A DNA stretch of 64,000 bases from Streptomyces sp. JB150 (lineage in GTDB: Bacteria; Actinomycetota; Actinomycetes; Streptomycetales; Streptomycetaceae): positions 4,628,336 through 4,692,335 of the forward strand of contig NZ_CP049780.1 in NCBI RefSeq assembly GCF_011193355.1, read 5' to 3'. A program made the position numbers and the translations under genes. Numbering within the stretch: position 1 is the stretch's first letter; each line of letters begins with the position of its first letter. The notes beneath the pieces are model-generated. The model did not search any database and was not told where the DNA came from. It worked only from the letters and a program-made list of their open reading frames with translations. Shown here piece after piece: positions 30,014 through 39,426 of this stretch.

Positions 30014-30757
30014 TCACTGCCCCCGCCCCGGGTCCCCGGGGTCCGGCAGCACCCGCGTCATCCCCGGCAGGAAGTCCGTGAACAGCTCGTGGACCTCGCG
30101 CACCAGGGGGCGCAGGACGCGGAAGCGGGCCAGGTACACACCGCGCGCGGTGAGCCGGGCGCCGCGTTCGGCGAGGCGGTAGCTGCGCTCGCGGCCCTCG
30201 GTGCGGTCGAAGATCCAGTACAGGCACAGGCCCATCTGGGCCAGCCACATCAACTCGGGCAGGATCTCCCGCAGTTCCTCGGGGACCTTGGTCTTCGTGG
30301 CCCCGGCCAGCACCTGCCGGTGGACGCTGATGGCCTCCACGCGCGCGTGCTCCGACTCGGGGGAGAAGGGGCTGAGCGGGCTGTCCGGGTCGGCGGCGTT
30401 CTTGAAGAACTGCACCGCGAACTCGTGGTACGGCGTGGCCACGTCCAGCCACGCCTTCAGCACCCCCGCCAGCCGCGCCTCCAGGTCGGTCTCCCGCTCC
30501 AGGACGGGCCGGACCGCCGCCTGGTGGTCGGCGGCGATCCGGTCGTAGAAGCCCTGGATCAGGTGTTCCTTGCCGGCGAAGTAGTAGTAGGCGTTGCCGA
30601 CGGAAACCCCGGCCTCCTGGGCGATGGCCCGCATCGTCGTCTTGTCGTAGCCGCGCTCCTGGAACAGCCGCATGGCCGTCTCCAGGATGAGCGCGCGGGT
30701 CTGCTCGGACTTGCTGGGCGCGTCGCCCGCACCGGGGCTGTCGTTCTTCGCAGGCAC
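30014..30757 (-). CDS. TetR-family transcriptional regulator
   Basis: 247 residues. N-terminal TetR DNA-binding domain (about 20-66; ETAMRLFQERGYDKTTMRAIAQEAGVSVGNAYYYFAGKEHLI), then a helical ligand domain with GVLKAWLDVATPYHEFAVQFF and LCLYWIFDRTEGR. It is the third gene of a minus-strand run, 29 bp after the DCC protein gene. Two perfect 14-bp palindromes in the operon promoter (31773-31831) are its likely operators, so the operon is predicted to be self-repressed. Ligand unknown. Confidence 0.88.
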   Translation of the reverse strand: MPAKNDSPGAGDAPSKSEQTRALILETAMRLFQERGYDKTTMRAIAQEAGVSVGNAYYYFAGKEHLIQGFYDRIAADHQAAVRPVLERETDLEARLAGVLKAWLDVATPYHEFAVQFFKNAADPDSPLSPFSPESEHARVEAISVHRQVLAGATKTKVPEELREILPELMWLAQMGLCLYWIFDRTEGRERSYRLAERGARLTARGVYLARFRVLRPLVREVHELFTDFLPGMTRVLPDPGDPGRGQ

Positions 30758-30786
30758 GCAAGGAGCCTAACCAGTGGGCGGGGTTG

Positions 30787-31353
30787 CTACGGACCGGTGG
30801 GGCAGGCCCCGCCGGCGCAGCCGGGCGGGTGGTACGACCAGCCGTGGCCCGGCTCGTACACCCAGCCGTCCGCACGGCGGTAGACCCTCCCGCCCCACTG
30901 CGCCCCGCCCCACTGCGCACCCCGCCACTTCGCCGCGGCCAGCACCGCGCCGCGGGCCAGCAGCCTCCCCGTCGGGGTGCTGAGGCGATGCGCGAGTCCC
31001 CGGTACTCGCGCAGCGCCCACAACGTCACGATCCACGCGGCCGGCCCCTGATACACCTGCCCGGCGTCCCCGACGACGGTGATCTCCTCCAGGGTGGCGC
31101 CGTGGTCCAGCGTGGGGTAGCGCCGCCGCGCCTCGGCCGACCCGGCGGGCAGCGGCTCCAGGGGGACCAGCTGGGGCCGGCGGACCAGCCAGTCGCGCAG
31201 GAAGGCGCACAGCGCGCACTCGGCGTCGTACAGCACGGTCAGCCGGCGGACCGGGACGCGCGCGGCGTCCCGGCCGGCGGCGGGGGCGCCCACCGCGTCC
31301 CCCGCGCCACCCGTGCCGCCCGCGCCCCCGGTCACGGCGGTCACCGCCGTCAC
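30787..31353 (-). CDS. DCC-family thiol-disulfide oxidoreductase-like protein (DUF393)
   Basis: 188 residues. After a Gly/Ala-rich leader comes the DUF393 start LTVLYDAECALCAFLRDWL, where DAECALC carries the family's CxxC-like pair. The domain continues to about residue 140. The C-terminal tail is Trp/Gly-rich (WRGAQWGGAQWGGRVY) and ends with GCAGGACPTGP. Members are presumed redox proteins; none is well characterised. The GTG start overlaps the upstream stop (GTGA), so it is coupled to the membrane protein gene. Confidence 0.82.
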   Translation of the reverse strand: MTAVTAVTGGAGGTGGAGDAVGAPAAGRDAARVPVRRLTVLYDAECALCAFLRDWLVRRPQLVPLEPLPAGSAEARRRYPTLDHGATLEEITVVGDAGQVYQGPAAWIVTLWALREYRGLAHRLSTPTGRLLARGAVLAAAKWRGAQWGGAQWGGRVYRRADGWVYEPGHGWSYHPPGCAGGACPTGP

Positions 31354-31757
31354 GCCCCGGCCGTCGGAGCGGCCCAGCCCTGCGGCGCGACCGGCGGCAC
31401 CTGCTCGCGCTCCATCACCCCGCGCCGCCGGATGCGGCTGAGCACGTACACGTTGCCCAGGTGCAGGACGCCCAGCACCAGCAGCACCACGCCGAGCTTG
31501 GTCGACAGCGTCTCGAAGATCCCGCGGGTGTCGGTGACGGTCTCGTCGCCGCCCAGGTAGAGCGCCACGAAGCCCAGGTTGACCAGGTAGAAGCCCACCA
31601 CCAGCAGGTGGTTGACGGCGTCGGCGAGCTTTTCGTTGCCGTGCAGCACGTCGGCGAGGAAGACCCGCCCGTTGCGGCTCAGCGTGCGGGCCACCCAGAC
31701 GGTCAGGGCGATGCTCACCAGCAGGTAGATGACGTAGGCGACGACCGTACGGTCCAT
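31350..31757 (-). CDS. Three-helix membrane protein, first gene of the TetR operon
   Basis: 135 residues with helices near AYVIYLLVSIALTVWVA, HLLVVGFYLVNLGFVALYL and KLGVVLLVLGVLHLGNVYV. No known domain. A GGGGG stretch just before the ATG at 31757 supports the start. Co-transcribed with the DCC protein and TetR genes from a promoter flanked by two operators. The pairing with a redox-like protein suggests an envelope redox or stress unit, but this is a guess. Confidence 0.78.
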   Translation of the reverse strand: MDRTVVAYVIYLLVSIALTVWVARTLSRNGRVFLADVLHGNEKLADAVNHLLVVGFYLVNLGFVALYLGGDETVTDTRGIFETLSTKLGVVLLVLGVLHLGNVYVLSRIRRRGVMEREQVPPVAPQGWAAPTAGA

Positions 31758-31772
31758 GTCCCCCACCCTTTC

Positions 31773-31831
31773 TTGAACGCGTTCAAAACGCTGACAGGAG
31801 AGACTGTAGACCTGTTTTTGAACGTGTTCAA
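31773..31831 (-). promoter_or_regulatory. Promoter with two palindromic TetR operators
   Basis: On the minus strand a -35 box TTGAAC (31831-31826) is separated by exactly 17 bp from a -10 box TACAGT (31808-31803). Operator 1, TTGAACGTGTTCAA at 31818-31831, covers the -35 box. Operator 2, TTGAACGCGTTCAA at 31773-31786, lies between the transcript start and the ribosome-binding site. The 14-bp palindromes differ by one central base, and their centres are 45 bp apart. The TetR protein of the same operon is the obvious ligand. Confidence 0.82.
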
Positions 31832-31865
31832 TCAGTGCGGGCGGCCTGCCGGTGTGACCCCCGCC

Positions 31866-32276
31866 TCAGGGGCGGCGCCCCAGTTCCGGCCGCTTGGCGT
31901 AGTCCGTCAGGCCGATGACGTTGCCCCAGGGGTCGGCGATCTCGACCGTCCACCCGGTGGCCGTGGCGAAGGGCCCCTCCCAGGGGGTGATTCCCGCGCC
32001 CAGCAGCCACTCCGCCGCGACCCGCGCGTCCGGCACCTCCAGCCAGACGCGCGGCGACGGCCACGGCGGCGGCCGGTGTCCCAGACCCTCCTCCTGCCGC
32101 AGCAGGATGCCGGGCGTCTCCCCGCCGGCCTTCAGCAGCGCGATACCGGCCTCGTCGAGCCGGAACCCGACCGTGAACCCGGCCCGCTCGTAGAACGCCA
32201 CCGCCTCGGCGAGGTCCCCGACGGGCAGCAGCACGTTGTCGAAACCGAGCAGCTCGTACGACTGGTCATCTGACAT
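31866..32276 (-). CDS. VOC (glyoxalase/dioxygenase-fold) family protein
   Basis: 136 residues. One vicinal-oxygen-chelate unit: the first half has FDNVLLPVGDLAEAVAFYERAGF and the second VWLEVPDARVAAEWLLGAG, ending with VEIADPWGNVIGLTDY. The metal-ligand Glu is present in VEIADPWGN, but other ligands are uncertain, so the function is open. ATG at 32276 is preferred over a start near 32333, which would add a non-conserved basic stretch. It lies between the sdh terminator and the TetR operon promoter. Confidence 0.82.
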   Translation of the reverse strand: MSDDQSYELLGFDNVLLPVGDLAEAVAFYERAGFTVGFRLDEAGIALLKAGGETPGILLRQEEGLGHRPPPWPSPRVWLEVPDARVAAEWLLGAGITPWEGPFATATGWTVEIADPWGNVIGLTDYAKRPELGRRP

Positions 32277-32336
32277 ACCGTCAGAATAGGAGAGCGACCG
32301 AACATATCGGGTGATTGGCGCCCGGCCGGACACACG

Positions 32337-32374
32337 CGTGGGCCCCCGCTCCCAGGAGGGAACGGGGGCCCACG
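32337..32374 (-). terminator. Terminator of the sdh operon
   Basis: Stem CGTGGGCCCCCG (32337-32348) pairs with CGGGGGCCCACG (32363-32374), 12 perfect bp, with extra TCCC/GGGA pairing in the loop. It sits 34 bp past the sdhB stop and upstream of the VOC gene. Confidence 0.85.
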
Positions 32375-32407
32375 GTGCCGTGTGCCGGCCGAGCCGGCCC
32401 GCCGGGC

Positions 32408-33169
32408 TCAGTAGCGGCGCGTGATCAGCGCCCTCTTCACCTCGGCGATGGCCTTCGTGACCTCGATACCGCGCGGGCAGGCGTCCGTGCAGTTGAAGGT
32501 CGTACGGCAGCGCCAGACGCCGTCCTTGTCGTTCAGGATCTCCAGGCGCTGCTCACCCGCCTCGTCACGCGAGTCGAAGATGAAGCGGTGCGCGTTGACG
32601 ATGGCGGCCGGGCCGAAGTACTGGCCGTCGTTCCAGAACACCGGGCAGGACGACGTGCACGCGGCGCACAGGATGCACTTGGTCGTGTCGTCGAAGCGCT
32701 CGCGGTCCTCGGCCGACTGCAGGCGCTCGCGCGTCGGCTCGTTGGTGTCCTTCGTGATCAGGAAGGGCATCACGTCCCGGTACGCCTGGAAGAACGGCTC
32801 CATGTCCACGACCAGGTCCTTCAGGACCGTCAGGCCCTTGATGGGCTCGATCGTGATCGGCTTCTCGGGGTTGATGTCCTTGATCAGCGTCTTGCAGGCC
32901 AGACGGTTCTTGCCGTTGATCCGCATGGCGTCCGAACCGCAGATGCCGTGGGCGCAGGAGCGGCGGAAGGTGAGCGTGCCGTCCAGGTCCCACTTGATCT
33001 TGTGCAGGCCGTCGAGGACGCGCTCCTTGGGGTCGATCTCCAGCTGGAAGTCTTCCCAGGTCGCCTCCGCCGAGACCTCCGGGTTGAACCGGCGGACCCG
33101 GAAGGTGACGGTGATGTAGGGGGAGGCGGCGGAGGCCGCTTCCGCCTTGTCCAGGACAGGGGTAGCCAT
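32408..33169 (-). CDS. sdhB: Succinate dehydrogenase iron-sulfur subunit
   Basis: 253 residues, carrying electrons from FAD to the membrane quinone site in complex II. The [2Fe-2S] ligands are C72, C77 and C92 with an aspartate (D80) in the fourth position, as in E. coli SdhB. The [4Fe-4S]/[3Fe-4S] motifs are CILCAACTSSCP and CRTTFNCTDACPRGI. The start overlaps the sdhA stop. Last gene of sdhCDAB. Confidence 0.97.
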   Translation of the reverse strand: MATPVLDKAEAASAASPYITVTFRVRRFNPEVSAEATWEDFQLEIDPKERVLDGLHKIKWDLDGTLTFRRSCAHGICGSDAMRINGKNRLACKTLIKDINPEKPITIEPIKGLTVLKDLVVDMEPFFQAYRDVMPFLITKDTNEPTRERLQSAEDRERFDDTTKCILCAACTSSCPVFWNDGQYFGPAAIVNAHRFIFDSRDEAGEQRLEILNDKDGVWRCRTTFNCTDACPRGIEVTKAIAEVKRALITRRY

Positions 33170-34923
33170 CAGTACTTACGCTCCATCGGCTGGTAGCGGG
33201 TCTGGACGACCGGCTTGTAGTCGAGACGGACGGTTTCCGACCCGTCGGCGCCGACCTCGCGGTACGCCATGGTGTGGCGCATGAAGTTGACGTCGTCGCG
33301 GTTCGGGTAGTCCTCGCGGTAGTGGCCGCCGCGGGACTCCTTGCGGGCCAGGGCGGAGACCGCCATGACCTCGGCCAGATCGAGCAGGTTGCCCAGCTCG
33401 ATGGCCTCCAGCAGGTCCGTGTTGAACCGCTTGCCCTTGTCCTGGATCGCCACGTTCTTGTAGCGCTCCTTGAGCTCGGCGATCTTCTCGACTGCCGTCT
33501 TGATCGTCTGCTCGGTGCGGAACACCATGACGTTGGCGTCCATGGTCTCCTGCAGCTCACGGCGCAGGGTGGAGACCCGCTCGTTGCCGGTGGAGGTGCG
33601 CAGCCGCTCGATCTGCTCGACGACGAACGCCTCCGGGTTCTCCGGCAGCTCGACGAAGTCCGCCTTCTGGGAGTACTCGGCGGCGGCGATGCCCGCCCGC
33701 TTGCCGAACACGTTGATGTCCAGCAGCGAGTTGGTGCCCAGGCGGTTGGCGCCGTGCACCGACACGCAGGCGACCTCGCCGGCGGCGTACAGACCCGGCA
33801 CGACGGTGGTGTTGTCGGCCAGCACCTCGCCCTGGACGTTGGTCGGGATGCCGCCCATGGCGTAGTGCGCGGTGGGCTGGATCGGGATCGGGTCCGTGTA
33901 CGGCTCGATGCCGAGGTACGTACGGGCGAACTCGGTGATGTCCGGGAGCTTGGCGTCCAGCTGCTCCGGCGGCAGGTGGGTGAGGTCCAGGTAGACGTGG
34001 TCGCCCTCGGGACCGCAGCCGCGGCCCTCCCGGATCTCGGTGTAGATGGAGCGGGAGACGACGTCACGGGACGCGAGGTCCTTCATGACCGGCGCGTACT
34101 TCTCCATGAAGCGCTCGCCGTCCTTGTTGCGCAGGATGCCGCCCTCACCGCGGGCACCCTCCGTCAGCAGGATGCCCATGCGCCAGATGCCGGTCGGGTG
34201 GAACTGGAAGAACTCCATGTCCTCCAGCGGGATGCCCCGCCGGTACACGGCGGCCTGGCCGTCACCGGTCAGCGTGTGCGCGTTGGACGTCACCTTGAAG
34301 AACTTGCCGCAGCCGCCGGAGGCGTAGATCACGGCCTTCGCCTGGAAGACGTGGATCTCGCCGGTCGCCAGCTCGTAGGCGACGACACCGGCGGAGCGCT
34401 TGACGCCGTTCTCCTCGGTGATCAGCTGGTCCAGGACGTAGAACTCGTTGAAGAACTCCACGCCGTGCTTGACGCAGTTCTGGTACAGCGTCTGGAGGAT
34501 CATGTGGCCGGTGCGGTCGGCCGCGTAGCAGGACCGGCGGACCGGCGCCTCGCCGTGGTTGCGGGAGTGACCGCCGAAGCGGCGCTGGTCGATCGTCCCG
34601 TTGGGCGTCCGGTTGAACGGCAGGCCCATCTTCTCCAGGTCGAGGACCGAGTCGATGGCCTCCTTCGCCAGGATCTCGGCGGCGTCCTGGTCGACCAGGT
34701 AGTCACCGCCCTTGACCGTGTCGAAGGTGTGCCACTCCCAGTTGTCCTCCTCCACGTTGGCCAGCGCCGCGGCCATGCCGCCCTGCGCGGCGCCCGTGTG
34801 GGAGCGGGTGGGGTACAGCTTGGTCAGGACCGCGGTGCGGCTGCGCTTCGTCGACTCGATGGCCGCGCGCATACCGGCGCCACCGGCGCCGACGATGACG
34901 GTGTCGTACTTGTGGATCTTCAT
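33169..34923 (-). CDS. sdhA: Succinate dehydrogenase flavoprotein subunit
   Basis: 584 residues, oxidising succinate to fumarate. The FAD-binding GAGGAG is at 12-17, the covalent-FAD histidine is H42 in SHTGAAQGG, and the active-site region [21 protein letters not shown] and the catalytic-loop [12 protein letters not shown] are present. Typical length and complete. 19 bp after sdhD; overlaps sdhB by one base. Confidence 0.97.
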   Translation of the reverse strand: MKIHKYDTVIVGAGGAGMRAAIESTKRSRTAVLTKLYPTRSHTGAAQGGMAAALANVEEDNWEWHTFDTVKGGDYLVDQDAAEILAKEAIDSVLDLEKMGLPFNRTPNGTIDQRRFGGHSRNHGEAPVRRSCYAADRTGHMILQTLYQNCVKHGVEFFNEFYVLDQLITEENGVKRSAGVVAYELATGEIHVFQAKAVIYASGGCGKFFKVTSNAHTLTGDGQAAVYRRGIPLEDMEFFQFHPTGIWRMGILLTEGARGEGGILRNKDGERFMEKYAPVMKDLASRDVVSRSIYTEIREGRGCGPEGDHVYLDLTHLPPEQLDAKLPDITEFARTYLGIEPYTDPIPIQPTAHYAMGGIPTNVQGEVLADNTTVVPGLYAAGEVACVSVHGANRLGTNSLLDINVFGKRAGIAAAEYSQKADFVELPENPEAFVVEQIERLRTSTGNERVSTLRRELQETMDANVMVFRTEQTIKTAVEKIAELKERYKNVAIQDKGKRFNTDLLEAIELGNLLDLAEVMAVSALARKESRGGHYREDYPNRDDVNFMRHTMAYREVGADGSETVRLDYKPVVQTRYQPMERKY

Positions 34924-34942
34924 GATTCTCGCAGCCCCGTGC

Positions 34943-35419
34943 CTAGCGGATGTTCGGGTCGAAGGTGAAGATCACCAGCGTGCCCAGCAGGATGGTGAAC
35001 ACCGTGGCGGTGTAGAGCAGGCCCTTGAGCCACAGCCGGGTGTTCGCGCGTTCCGCGTAGTCGTTGATGACCGTGCGCAGGCCGTTGGCGCCGTGCAGCA
35101 TCGCCAGCCACAGCATCAGCAGGTCCCAGACCTGCCAGAACGGCGAGGCCCAGCGGCCGGCCACGAAGGCGAAGCCGATCTTGGAGACGCCTCCGTCCAG
35201 CACGAGCTGGATCAGCAGGTGGCCGATGACCAGGACGACCAGCACCACGCCGGACAGGCGCATGAAGAGCCAGGCCGCCAGCTCGAAGTTGCCCCGCGTG
35301 GACTTCGGGGTCTTCTTGGTGCGCTTGCGCGGCGCCTCGATGTACGGCGCGGGGTTGTCGACGCTGTAGCCGCCCTCGACGGGGCCAACGCCGGAAGCGG
35401 TGGTCTCAGTGGTGGACAT
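34943..35419 (-). CDS. sdhD: Succinate dehydrogenase membrane anchor subunit
   Basis: 158 residues. A hydrophilic N-terminus of about 45 residues precedes three helices: [43 protein letters not shown] and [19 protein letters not shown]. Conserved histidines in VIGHLL and MLHGANG are candidate heme ligands. It anchors SdhAB with SdhC and forms the quinone pocket. Confidence 0.92.
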   Translation of the reverse strand: MSTTETTASGVGPVEGGYSVDNPAPYIEAPRKRTKKTPKSTRGNFELAAWLFMRLSGVVLVVLVIGHLLIQLVLDGGVSKIGFAFVAGRWASPFWQVWDLLMLWLAMLHGANGLRTVINDYAERANTRLWLKGLLYTATVFTILLGTLVIFTFDPNIR

Positions 35420-35424
35420 GGGCG

Positions 35425-35805
35425 TCAGCTCCCGAACAGTTCACGAGCGGCGTGGCCGAGGACGGGGTAGATCGCCCCGATCATCAGCACGACCCAGATG
35501 CCTACGACGGTCCAGAGCATGTGCTTCTGGTAGCGGGGTCCCTTCGACCAGAAGTCGACGGCGATGACGCGGAGGCCGTTGAGCGCGTGGAAGAGGATGG
35601 CGGCGACGAGGCCGTACTCCAGCACGGCGACGATCGGCGTCTTGTAGGTGGCTACGACCTTGTCGTACGCCTCGGGGGAGACACGGACGAGTGCGGTGTC
35701 CAGCACGTGCACGAACAGGAAGAAGAAAATGAGGACGCCGGTGACTCGGTGAGCCACCCAGGACCACATTCCTTCCCGTCCGCGGTACAGCGTTCCAGCC
35801 GGCAC
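35425..35805 (-). CDS. sdhC: Succinate dehydrogenase cytochrome b556 subunit
   Basis: 126 residues, first gene of the operon. Three helices (HRVTGVLIFFFLFVHVLDTAL, VLEYGLVAAILFHALNGLRVI and MLWTVVGIWVVLMIGAIYPVL), with the family motif GREGMWSWVAHRVTG and heme-ligand histidine in FLFVHVLD or FHALNGLR. GGAGGG upstream fixes the GTG at 35805; a frame start at 35892 lies in the leader. TACGAT on the minus strand (35896-35891) is a possible -10 box. Confidence 0.92.
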   Translation of the reverse strand: MPAGTLYRGREGMWSWVAHRVTGVLIFFFLFVHVLDTALVRVSPEAYDKVVATYKTPIVAVLEYGLVAAILFHALNGLRVIAVDFWSKGPRYQKHMLWTVVGIWVVLMIGAIYPVLGHAARELFGS

Positions 35806-36055
35806 GGAAGAACCCTCCGGGAGCGGGATTGGGGCCTGCCGGCTTCGGTGTCGGACGGGCCCGGCCGGGTACGGTCCACCGGCCCCCAGCATCGTAGCGA
35901 CGGTTGCCTGTGGCGCTTACACGGGGCCTGTCGGTGTGATCAAACTGGCACGCGGATGGGTGAGGTTCGGGGGGTCTGGGGTGATGGGCGCCGTTATGTG
36001 CCGGGTGCGGCACGTTGTGGCTGGTCGGGCCCACGTGGCGGCAGCCGCCTGCCGG

Positions 36056-36580
36056 TTACCGCCTCGCGCCGCTCAGGAGCTCGACCAGGCGTCCCTTCGC
36101 CAGGCGCCGGAGTTCGTCCACGACCAGGACCCGCTCCTCTTCCGGATCGTTCGCCAATCGTGACCGGATGGCCGTCAGGAGGTGATTGAGGGTTTCGTCC
36201 GCGGACGCGTTGTTCGCGTGGATGACAAATACGTGTCCGAATCGTGCCTCGTAAGCGGCGTACGCCGCGTTCAGGGCCGTGTGTGCCGCCTCGTACGTCC
36301 CCTCCGGGAGGACCGGCAGCGACTCCGTCGCCAGGGCCTCCGCCACCTCGCCCGGTGACAGGTCGTACGCCGCCTCGTCGGCCGCGGCCAGGAGGGAGTC
36401 CAGGTCGGGGTAGGGGCGGTGGGCGGTGACGCGGGTGGCCCAGTGGCGGCTGTGCAGGCAGGTGAGCAGGGTCTGCCGGGCGGATTCCGCGGGGGCGGTG
36501 TTGAAGGCGTCCAGCGGGGCACAGGTGCCGCGGGACTGTCCCGGTGGGGCGAGCCGGTCGGGGAGACGGGGCGCGGGCAG
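36056..36580 (-). CDS. OHCU decarboxylase-like protein, catalytic His motif missing
   Basis: The frame resembles 2-oxo-4-hydroxy-4-carboxy-5-ureidoimidazoline decarboxylase, the third step from urate to allantoin. The start region (APLDAFNTAPAESARQTLLTC then SRHWATRVTAHRPYPD) and the end (YEARFGHVFVIHANNASADE then LANDPEEERVLVVDELRRLA) fit the family. The segment that should read HPRIG is replaced by ATESLPVLPEG, so the catalytic histidine is absent. No ATG, GTG or TTG lies in frame before 36346; CTG at 36580, six bases after GAGGA, would give 174 residues, the family length. It could be a non-enzymatic paralogue or a decaying gene. Confidence 0.6.
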   Translation of the reverse strand: MPAPRLPDRLAPPGQSRGTCAPLDAFNTAPAESARQTLLTCLHSRHWATRVTAHRPYPDLDSLLAAADEAAYDLSPGEVAEALATESLPVLPEGTYEAAHTALNAAYAAYEARFGHVFVIHANNASADETLNHLLTAIRSRLANDPEEERVLVVDELRRLAKGRLVELLSGARR

Positions 36581-36733
36581 CGTGGGTCCTCGAAGGAAGG
36601 TGTGAAAGTTGTGCCCTCACGTTATCGAGAGTGGTCACTGTGTGTCCGACGGATGCCCGAATGTCACCCGGACGGGGAGGTTTAAGGGCCTCTCGTCGAC
36701 GTACGCCGTCCGCTCCGGGCTTACGTTGGCGGC

Positions 36734-38410
36734 GTGAGCCAGCACAGGCGCCGCGTGTCGGCGACTCAGGCGAGGCGGAGGCGGGTGGCCGCGACGGCCG
36801 CCGGGGCCGCCGCCGTGGTGGCCCTGACCGGCGTGGGGCTGGGACTGTGGGCCGACGGGGGCGGCCAGAGCGGTGGCGGGGAGCCGGCGGGCTCGGCGGC
36901 CCGTACCCCGGCGGAGCGGCCCGCGGAGCGGGCGCCCGCCGCGCCGGAACACCGGCAGACCCCGAGCCCCGGCCGCAGTCATCCGCTCTCCTCCGCGCCG
37001 CGCACCATCCCCGCCGTACGGGCGCACACGCCGGCGCGCGGGCCCGGCTGGCGGCCCGAGCGCGGGCACCGGGTGGTGGTCAGCGACGCGGACCTCGCCG
37101 ACGAGGGGCGGCTGATCGCCGGCGAGCTGGGGATGGCGTACGGCGGACAGAAGGCGGACCTGCGCGCCGGGGACGTCCGGCTGGCGCTCAACGACGACGA
37201 GGGCGCCGACCCGGAGTCGTACACCATGACCGTGCGCGGCGGCCGGGTCACCATCACCGCGCCCGACGACGCGGGCGTCTTCTACGGCACCCGCACCCTG
37301 AAGCAGGCCGTGCGCGGCGGCGGCAGCGCCCCGGAGGGCGTGGTGCGCGACGACCCGGCCAAGCCGCGCCGCGGGTTCATGCTGGACATCGCGCGCAAGC
37401 ACTTCGACGCGGCCTGGATCGAGGACCGGGTGCGCGAGCTGGGCGACCTGAAGTTCAACGAGCTGGGCCTGCACTTCTCCGACGACCAGGGGTTCCGGAT
37501 CGCGTCCGACACCCATCCGGAGGTCGTGTCGGAGGACCACCTGACCAAGGCCCAGGTGCGGCGCATCGTGAAGCTGGCCGAGAGCCGGCACATCACCGTC
37601 GTACCGGAGATCGACTCGCCCGGGCACCTCGGGGCCGTCATCGCCGCCCACCCCGGTCTCCAGCTGCGGAACGCGCAGGGGGTCGCGGCGGCCGGCGCGG
37701 TCGACATCTCGAACCCGGACGCCGCCGAGATCGTCGACGACCTGCTGAACGAGTACGCCGAGCTGTTCCCCGGCACCCCCTGGCATCTGGGCGGCGACGA
37801 GTACCGGGCGCTGACCGCGGCCGACCCCGAGGCGTCGTACCCGCGGCTGGCCGCCGCCGCGCGGCGGGCCTACGGCGAGGGCGGCACCGTCGCCGACCTC
37901 GCCACCGGCTGGCTCAACGACCGCGCGGAGACCGTCCGGGTGCGGGGCAAGTCCGCCCCGCGCGCGTGGAACGACGGCTTCTACCGGAACACCTCCGTGG
38001 GCGCCGACGAGCGGATCCAGGTCGCCTACTGGACCGGCAAGGAGATCGGGGCCCGGCCGCCGGCCGAGTACCTGAGCGCCGGACGCCAGGTGATCAACTA
38101 CAACGACGAGTTCCTGTACTACGTGCTCGGACAGCCGCAGACCTTCGTCTACCCGACGGGGCAGCGGATCTACGAGCAGTGGACACCGCGGGTGCTGCGC
38201 GGGACGCAGGCCGTGCCCGCGCGCTACGACGGGCTAATCCTCGGCGGGGTGTTCGCCGTCTGGTGCGACCTCGCCGGGTCGCAGACCCAGGAGCAGGTCG
38301 CTGCGGGCATCCGGATGCCGCTGCGGGCCACCGTGCAGAAGCTCTGGAACCCGGGCGAGCCCTCGCTCTCCTGGTCCGAGTTCCGTGCACTGGCGGACAG
38401 GCTGGAGTGA
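36734..38410 (+). CDS. Secreted beta-N-acetylhexosaminidase, glycoside hydrolase family 20
   Basis: 558 residues. Basic N-terminus and a signal-anchor helix (about 18-40), a Pro/Ala linker, an N-terminal GH20b-like domain (about 105-205) and the catalytic barrel. The substrate-assisted catalytic pair is D355-E356 in HLGGDEY, and GFMLDIARKHF, LHFSDDQGFRI and VPEIDSPGHLGAV are GH20 motifs. It removes terminal GlcNAc/GalNAc, for example from chitin oligomers or wall fragments. GTG start. No sugar transporter adjoins it. Confidence 0.92.
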   Translation: MSQHRRRVSATQARRRRVAATAAGAAAVVALTGVGLGLWADGGGQSGGGEPAGSAARTPAERPAERAPAAPEHRQTPSPGRSHPLSSAPRTIPAVRAHTPARGPGWRPERGHRVVVSDADLADEGRLIAGELGMAYGGQKADLRAGDVRLALNDDEGADPESYTMTVRGGRVTITAPDDAGVFYGTRTLKQAVRGGGSAPEGVVRDDPAKPRRGFMLDIARKHFDAAWIEDRVRELGDLKFNELGLHFSDDQGFRIASDTHPEVVSEDHLTKAQVRRIVKLAESRHITVVPEIDSPGHLGAVIAAHPGLQLRNAQGVAAAGAVDISNPDAAEIVDDLLNEYAELFPGTPWHLGGDEYRALTAADPEASYPRLAAAARRAYGEGGTVADLATGWLNDRAETVRVRGKSAPRAWNDGFYRNTSVGADERIQVAYWTGKEIGARPPAEYLSAGRQVINYNDEFLYYVLGQPQTFVYPTGQRIYEQWTPRVLRGTQAVPARYDGLILGGVFAVWCDLAGSQTQEQVAAGIRMPLRATVQKLWNPGEPSLSWSEFRALADRLE

Positions 38411-38619
38411 CCGGAGTGACCGGACCGATCGGCCTGGCCGCCGACTCCGATCCCCTGGCCGAAAACCTCTTCTCCCGGCCCCTCGGCCGGCTCGGTGGCG
38501 TGCCGCTGTGACACAACCGGGCGGTTGCACGCAGTAAGGGGAAGTGCGGGCTCCGTAGAGGTCGGCGCCCATCGCAGGCCTCGGCAGGCCTTGGAACAGG
38601 CCCGGACAGGGAGACGTGG

Positions 38620-39225
38620 ATGAGCCTGGTGGAACTGATCGCGCAGGCCGACGAACGCGGACTGGCTGCCAGCGGACTGGCTTGTTTGGATCGGTGCGTG
38701 CCGCTGCTCGGCGGTGACGACGACGTGCTGCGCCCGCTGTGGGCGAACCTCGTGGAAGACGGGGACGCCGGCGCGTGGGGCGGACTGCTGGAGGGGGTGC
38801 GCGCCGAGCTGGGCGTCGCGGACGTCGTGGCCGCCGAGGACGCCGAGGACGAGGCCGCGCTGCTCGTGCGGCGCATGCTGGCCGCCGCCCCCGCCGTCCG
38901 CTCCGCCCCCGAGGCGCGGGTGTGGGCCGACGCCTGCTCCGTCGCCGCGCTCCAGGTCCACCGGCTGCTCGACCCCGGCGAGGACGCCGACTCCGTCGAG
39001 TCGCTGCGCGGCACCCTGCACTCCGTGCCGGCCGGCGGGACCCTGGTGACCAGCCGGACCGCCGGCATGTCCCCGCTCGTCGCCGCCGAACTGCGCCGCC
39101 AGATCACCGTGCTGGAACTCCTCGCCGAACACGGCGCCGGCGGTCTGCGCCGCGCGCTCGACGTCTCCACCGAGGGACGCCGGGTGCTGCGGGCGGTCGT
39201 CTCGCGCCGGGCCCGGCACGCGTGA
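38620..39225 (+). CDS. Conserved hypothetical protein
   Basis: 201 residues, soluble and mostly helical by composition (Ala/Leu/Glu/Arg-rich), with no signal, membrane segment or recognised motif. It opens with MSLVELIAQADERGLAASGLACLDRCVPLLGG and ends with a basic RRARHA. Codon use is like its neighbours, so it is a real gene. It precedes two short paralogous genes and the sigma factor module; no role can be assigned. Confidence 0.7.
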   Translation: MSLVELIAQADERGLAASGLACLDRCVPLLGGDDDVLRPLWANLVEDGDAGAWGGLLEGVRAELGVADVVAAEDAEDEAALLVRRMLAAAPAVRSAPEARVWADACSVAALQVHRLLDPGEDADSVESLRGTLHSVPAGGTLVTSRTAGMSPLVAAELRRQITVLELLAEHGAGGLRRALDVSTEGRRVLRAVVSRRARHA

Positions 39226-39426
39226 CCCGCGCGGGAGCGTGACCGCGCGGAAGCGGGGGCACGTGGGGGCGGGCGGCGGGCGCCTGGGGGTGCGGCGCGC
39301 GGCGTAAACCCGCGCGGGCGCGAGAATCCTGTGACCGTCTCGCGGGCAATGGGAAGTTCCTGCGCCGGTTCGGGGGAGCCGCCGGATCCGCGTGACGGTT
39401 CACCGGTCCGGCGCGCTCTACCCCAT

